This document shows positions 61,128 to 64,000 of a stretch of 64,000 nt of DNA, piece by piece. Both the position numbers and the translations under genes were made by a program. Position 1 is the stretch's first letter. Each line of letters begins with the position of its first letter. The DNA is from Bacillus sp. B15-48 (GTDB taxonomy: Bacteria > Bacillota > Bacilli > Bacillales > Cytobacillaceae): NCBI RefSeq assembly GCF_016879755.1, contig NZ_WOFU01000003.1, forward strand, positions 248,001 through 312,000, in the 5' to 3' direction. The notes beneath the pieces were generated by a model that had not been told where the DNA came from, searched no databases, and saw only the letters and a list, made by a program, of their open reading frames with translations.

Positions 61128-61772
61128 ATTTTCGGAATGTTATTCCTCATAGTTGTTGTTTCTGCCATTGTAATCGGAATCTTCCTCAATAATAACGAGA
61201 GTGAAAATCCGATTCCAGCAACTGGAGGAACACAGCCTAATTTAAAAAATCATTTTAAGGAGGAAATAAGTATGGAAAAAGAAACAAAAGTTATTAAGGA
61301 AAGAGTAAAATCAGCTGAAGATGCAAAAATCGAAAGAGTAGCGGCAGCAAAAGTAGAGGCAGAGATCGGTGAGGAGCTAGCTCCATTGAAAAATCAATTA
61401 CAAGCCATACAAAGTACTCTTAGTCAATATAATACAGAGGGTCAGCAATATTCGATGACTTCATCCGGACAAAATCAACAACAACCGAACGAATTGCTAA
61501 AACAAATGCAACAGTTTAGTTCGCAAGCTCAACAACAACAACAAAAAACATTCCAGCAGCTGCAGCAATCCATTCATCAAGCTACGCAAATGCTAACAAG
61601 TGTTGAGCAATCATTACAATCAGTGAATATGTTAAATCAAATTACCCAACAAATTAATCAATCACAGCAACAATTACAACAACAGCAACAGCAACAGCAA
61701 CAAGGACAATCTGGACAATCTGGACAATCTGGACAAATGAGTTCTAATAACCAAAATCAAAGCTATCAATAA
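61128..61772 (+). CDS. Gln-rich coiled-coil protein, start uncertain (membrane-anchored or soluble form)
   Basis: Not a named family. From ATG at 61137 the product would have one hydrophobic segment (MLFLIVVVSAIVIGIFLNNN), then a spacer, a charged helix (KETKVIKERVKSAEDAKIER), and a long Gln-rich coiled coil ending in Gly-Gln-Ser repeats (about 211 residues). An optimal GGAGG lies nine bases before an in-frame ATT at 61128, but 18 before the ATG. A second perfect site (AAGGAGG, eight bases) precedes an internal ATG at 61272, which would give a soluble 166-residue form. Both forms may be made. Confidence 0.6.
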   Translation: MFGMLFLIVVVSAIVIGIFLNNNESENPIPATGGTQPNLKNHFKEEISMEKETKVIKERVKSAEDAKIERVAAAKVEAEIGEELAPLKNQLQAIQSTLSQYNTEGQQYSMTSSGQNQQQPNELLKQMQQFSSQAQQQQQKTFQQLQQSIHQATQMLTSVEQSLQSVNMLNQITQQINQSQQQLQQQQQQQQQGQSGQSGQSGQMSSNNQNQSYQ

Positions 61773-61783
61773 TAAAACTTGAC

Positions 61784-61811
61784 CATTCAGTGGGATTTTT
61801 CCCACTGAATG
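61784..61811 (+). terminator. Stem-loop after the Q-rich gene
   Basis: CATTCAGTGGG (61784-61794) pairs perfectly with CCCACTGAATG (61801-61811). There is no strong T run after it, so termination is probable but not certain. Confidence 0.6.
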
Positions 61812-61908
61812 CTTAATAAAGCTTCGTAACCATTTATTTTTTTAAAAGGGCAAATTTATGCTTTTTATAGACGATTGTAAAAAAAATTTTTAAGCAGGGG
61901 TTATTATG

Positions 61909-63498
61909 CTATTTCCTATATTTAATTTCTCCTCCGATAATCGTCATTTCAATTTCGGTTGTTAATAGTTCATCAGCATCTTCCATCGTAAATGGATTAG
62001 TTGAAAAAACCGTCATATCAGCCAATTTCCCGCGAGCAATTGTCCCTTTTACGGTCTCTTCATTGGTCGGATAGGCACCAAGTTCGGTAAACAATCGGAA
62101 CGCTTCTCTCATCGAAAGTTTCTGTTCCGGATAAAAGCTATGTGTTTGCCCTGGTTTTTTCCGAGTAAGAGCCGCATGAATTCCAAGCAATGGATCAACT
62201 GGTTCTACTGGCGCGTCGGAACCTCCGGCACAAATGACTCCGGAATCGATTAAGGATTTCCATGCATAAGAAAGCTTGATTCTGTCTTTTCCAAGCCGCT
62301 TCTCTACCCACGGGAAATCACTTGCGACAAAACGCGGTTGGATATCGGCAATTCGGTTTGGGTGAGCAAGGCGTGAAATAAGGTCCTCGCGAAGCACTTG
62401 CGTATGGATGAAACGGTCACGATAGGAAGTCACCGGAAATTGATCCAACACATCTAGCACATTTTCTAACGCTTTGTCACCAATCGTATGAGCAGCTATT
62501 GGCATGTCCAAATCACGCGTTTGTCTGATGATTTCGGACAGTTGTTCTTGATTATACATCGCTTCACCATATTGACCAGGTGCATCGCTATAAGGCTCTG
62601 ATAATAGAGCTGTTCTTCTGCCAAATGCCCCGTCAGCAAACATTTTCACTGCGCCGATTTGCAAAGTATCATTCCCATATCCTGTGTACATCCCTAATTC
62701 TTTTAAATCAGGTAAAAATTCATGGTTAATTAATAGATTGCTTCGCAACCCTAGTTGTTCTCCGTTTAAAAGTTCATCAAAAATGTTCCACGTTTGCTTA
62801 AGTCCCCCTAAATATAGAGGGTCATTCGTATGAACACTTGTTAACCCTTTTCCGATCGCAAAATGAATCGTTTTGCGCATCGCTTCTTTCCAAGTGTCAT
62901 AAGAATGTGAGGGAATATGCTCTTTAATAAGATCCATCGCCGATTCAAGCAAAAGCCCAGTTGGTTGTTTCGTACTATCATCTAAAACAACGGTTCCTCC
63001 TTCTGGAACGGTCATACCCACATGGAAACCGCTAACTTCTAATGCTTTGCAATTAACAAGTGCTGCATGTTGACATACTCTGCCAATGAAAAGTGGGTTA
63101 GCAGGAACGACATGGTCCAATTCACTAATCGTTGGGATTCCCCCATCTGTAAATAAATTATCATCCCAACCACTACCTACTAGCCATTTTCCAGTTTCTA
63201 GCTGCTCGGCCTTTTCTTTCAGTTTTTTGAGCATTTCACGTTTAGAATGAATCCCCGTTAAATCTAAATGAATAAACTGACCTGCAATGATTGAAAGATG
63301 CAAATGACTATCAATTAATCCTGGAGTAGCCGTTTTTCCTTCTAAATCAATGGTATGAGCAGATCGACCCCATTGAAGCAGCATCTCTTCAGTAGAGCCC
63401 ATATCAACGAAACGACCCTTTTCAACGACAACCGCTCGTACTCTTGGTTTATTGGAATTGAATGTATAGATATTTCCATTTAAATAGATTTTTCTCAA
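61909..63498 (-). CDS. Amidohydrolase family protein (YtcJ-like)
   Basis: Metal-dependent amidohydrolase of 529 residues. It has the N-terminal PGLIDSHLHLS (H-x-H), a late GGSDAPVEPVDPLLGIHAAL (metal Asp), and the YtcJ-type blocks GTVVLDDSTKQPTGLLLESA and AAHTIGDKALENVLDVL. The substrate of YtcJ proteins is undefined (imidazolone- or formamide-type compounds have been suggested for relatives). TTG start at 63498 follows AGGAG by eight bases. It is monocistronic. Confidence 0.85.
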   Translation of the reverse strand: MRKIYLNGNIYTFNSNKPRVRAVVVEKGRFVDMGSTEEMLLQWGRSAHTIDLEGKTATPGLIDSHLHLSIIAGQFIHLDLTGIHSKREMLKKLKEKAEQLETGKWLVGSGWDDNLFTDGGIPTISELDHVVPANPLFIGRVCQHAALVNCKALEVSGFHVGMTVPEGGTVVLDDSTKQPTGLLLESAMDLIKEHIPSHSYDTWKEAMRKTIHFAIGKGLTSVHTNDPLYLGGLKQTWNIFDELLNGEQLGLRSNLLINHEFLPDLKELGMYTGYGNDTLQIGAVKMFADGAFGRRTALLSEPYSDAPGQYGEAMYNQEQLSEIIRQTRDLDMPIAAHTIGDKALENVLDVLDQFPVTSYRDRFIHTQVLREDLISRLAHPNRIADIQPRFVASDFPWVEKRLGKDRIKLSYAWKSLIDSGVICAGGSDAPVEPVDPLLGIHAALTRKKPGQTHSFYPEQKLSMREAFRLFTELGAYPTNEETVKGTIARGKLADMTVFSTNPFTMEDADELLTTEIEMTIIGGEIKYRK

Positions 63499-63625
63499 AG
63501 CTGTTCTCTCCTAAATGGGTTAAACTTTAAAAACCGTGTTTTTTCTATTGCTATTACGTGAGGGCAGAATTTTTTATTTCGTTCGCTCCTCTTCTTTAAA
63601 ATTATACCACGTCCATACGGGTAAC

Positions 63626-63661
63626 AAAAAAAGCAAGGATGCGTAGAAACCCGCTCCTTGC
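63626..63661 (-). terminator. Rho-independent terminator
   Basis: GCAAGGA (63633-63639) pairs with TCCTTGC (63655-63661), followed by TTTTTTTG on the minus strand. It ends the MetE-like gene that enters from the right edge. Confidence 0.85.
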
Positions 63662-63768
63662 TTATCAAATCTATATAATCATTGTTTTCGCTGCGCGTTC
63701 TCGAGCCTTCCTCTTGACCGTTCATTGTCAATTGCTATCCAACAGATGATTCCTCCATATAAAAGAAA

Positions 63769-64000
63769 TTAACCCTGACTTCTTAGTTTTTCCGCTGCAG
63801 CTACTATCACTTTTAATTTTTCAACAGCGATTTCACTGCCATTCATCGGACGTTGCGCAAACGTGCCAAAGCCACAATCTGGATGTAAAAAGATTTTGTC
63901 ATCTGAAATGTAATTTCTTGCTTCTTCCACTCTGGTGATAATTTCGTCTACAGATTCGATCGTTTCCGTTCGCGGATTGACGACGCCAAGCCCTAACTCT
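63769..64000 (-). CDS. C-terminal end of a MetE/vitamin B12-independent methionine synthase-like protein
   Basis: The last 76 or so codons of a gene that begins beyond the right edge. The translated end reads ELGLGVVNPRTETIESVDEI, then FLHPDCGFGTFAQRPMNG, the zinc-Cys region of cobalamin-independent methionine synthase (UROD/MetE-like) family proteins, in which the Cys of PDCGFGTF is a zinc ligand. It is clipped by the window, so whether it is full-length MetE or a short MetE-like methyltransferase cannot be told. Confidence 0.8.
   Translation of the reverse strand, partial: ELGLGVVNPRTETIESVDEIITRVEEARNYISDDKIFLHPDCGFGTFAQRPMNGSEIAVEKLKVIVAAAEKLRSQG

Noticed and set aside
63495-63731. 78-codon open frame upstream of the YtcJ-like gene
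   Set aside because: It runs through the terminator at 63626-63661 and has no ribosome binding site or recognisable product.

Overview
The window looks like a chromosomal segment from a low-GC, spore-forming member of the Bacillaceae. Supporting signs are near-consensus AGGAGG ribosome binding sites, GTG and TTG starts with good spacing, U-tract terminators, a perfect sigma-A promoter in front of a tRNA operon, spore-coat genes of the CotS/CotSA type, a YtoQ protein, and a cobalamin operon whose gene order matches, from memory, Bacillus (Priestia) megaterium. Most genes are on the minus strand and packed in operons with 4-nt overlaps. No insertion sequence, prophage or CRISPR was found.

Layout. 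Positions 1-7.6 kb hold single genes: a clipped ABC ATPase-like start, a secreted SGNH hydrolase, a nitrilase-family amidase, a quinone-reductase-like MDR enzyme, a LysE exporter, a polysaccharide deacetylase, ytoQ and several unknowns. At 7.6-12.5 kb is a thiamin-pyrimidine salvage operon (ylmB-tenA-thiZ-thiX-thiY) behind a TPP riboswitch with a terminator. At 12.65-12.93 kb is a seven-unit array of AGTAC-centred repeats, mostly 41-42 bp apart. At 13.05-14.5 kb is a 14-tRNA operon whose first, fifteenth member is a decayed tRNA-Thr directly behind the promoter. At 14.8-22 kb are a stress membrane protein, a DUF11-repeat protein, and a gentisate (3-hydroxybenzoate) catabolic operon with a divergent IclR regulator and a likely operator. 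At 22.2-27.7 kb is a sugar/kinase cluster (ugd, galU, HipA-like kinase, GT4, protein kinase). At 28-30 kb is an old-yellow-enzyme family Fe-S flavoprotein.

The most notable region is 30.0-38.4 kb. It is a compact operon resembling the Escherichia coli ydjXYZ-ynjABCDEF families: rhodanese lipoprotein, VTT/TVP38 membrane protein, LPG-synthase-type membrane protein, an ABC transporter (one binding protein, two permeases, one ATPase) and a CDP-alcohol phosphatidyltransferase. Inside it lies a glycine/sarcosine/betaine-reductase-B-like gene interrupted by an in-frame UGA exactly at the catalytic Cys position (U-x-x-C-H-Q). The frame stays open and homologous afterwards, and a perfect 8-bp hairpin with a GUG loop lies 10 nt past the UGA. 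This is best read as a selenoprotein with a bacterial SECIS, embedded in a transporter/lipid operon of unknown function.

At 38.6-39.6 kb is an acyl-ACP desaturase behind a FapR-like operator. At 40.4-52.3 kb is the complete anaerobic corrin-ring operon cbiW-cbiH60-cbiX-cbiJ-cbiC-cbiD-cbiET-cbiL-cbiF-cbiG-cbiA-cobA under a cobalamin riboswitch. At 52.4-57.1 kb are spore-surface genes: a UDP-glucuronate-4-epimerase-like protein, CotS and CotSA. The CotSA carries an extra C-terminal tail of 18 near-identical 13-residue Lys/Asp/Arg repeats. At 57.1-64 kb are a SulP/UspA pair, a DacB-like carboxypeptidase, a Q-rich coiled-coil protein with an unusual start, a YtcJ-like amidohydrolase and the clipped end of a MetE-like gene.

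How the parts connect. Ugd and GalU make UDP-glucuronate, which the epimerase at 52.4 kb could convert to UDP-galacturonate for the GT4/CotS-type spore-surface enzymes. Both the TPP and B12 operons are controlled by transcription-terminating riboswitches. No selA, selB, selC or selD gene is visible, so the selenoprotein reading requires them elsewhere in the genome.
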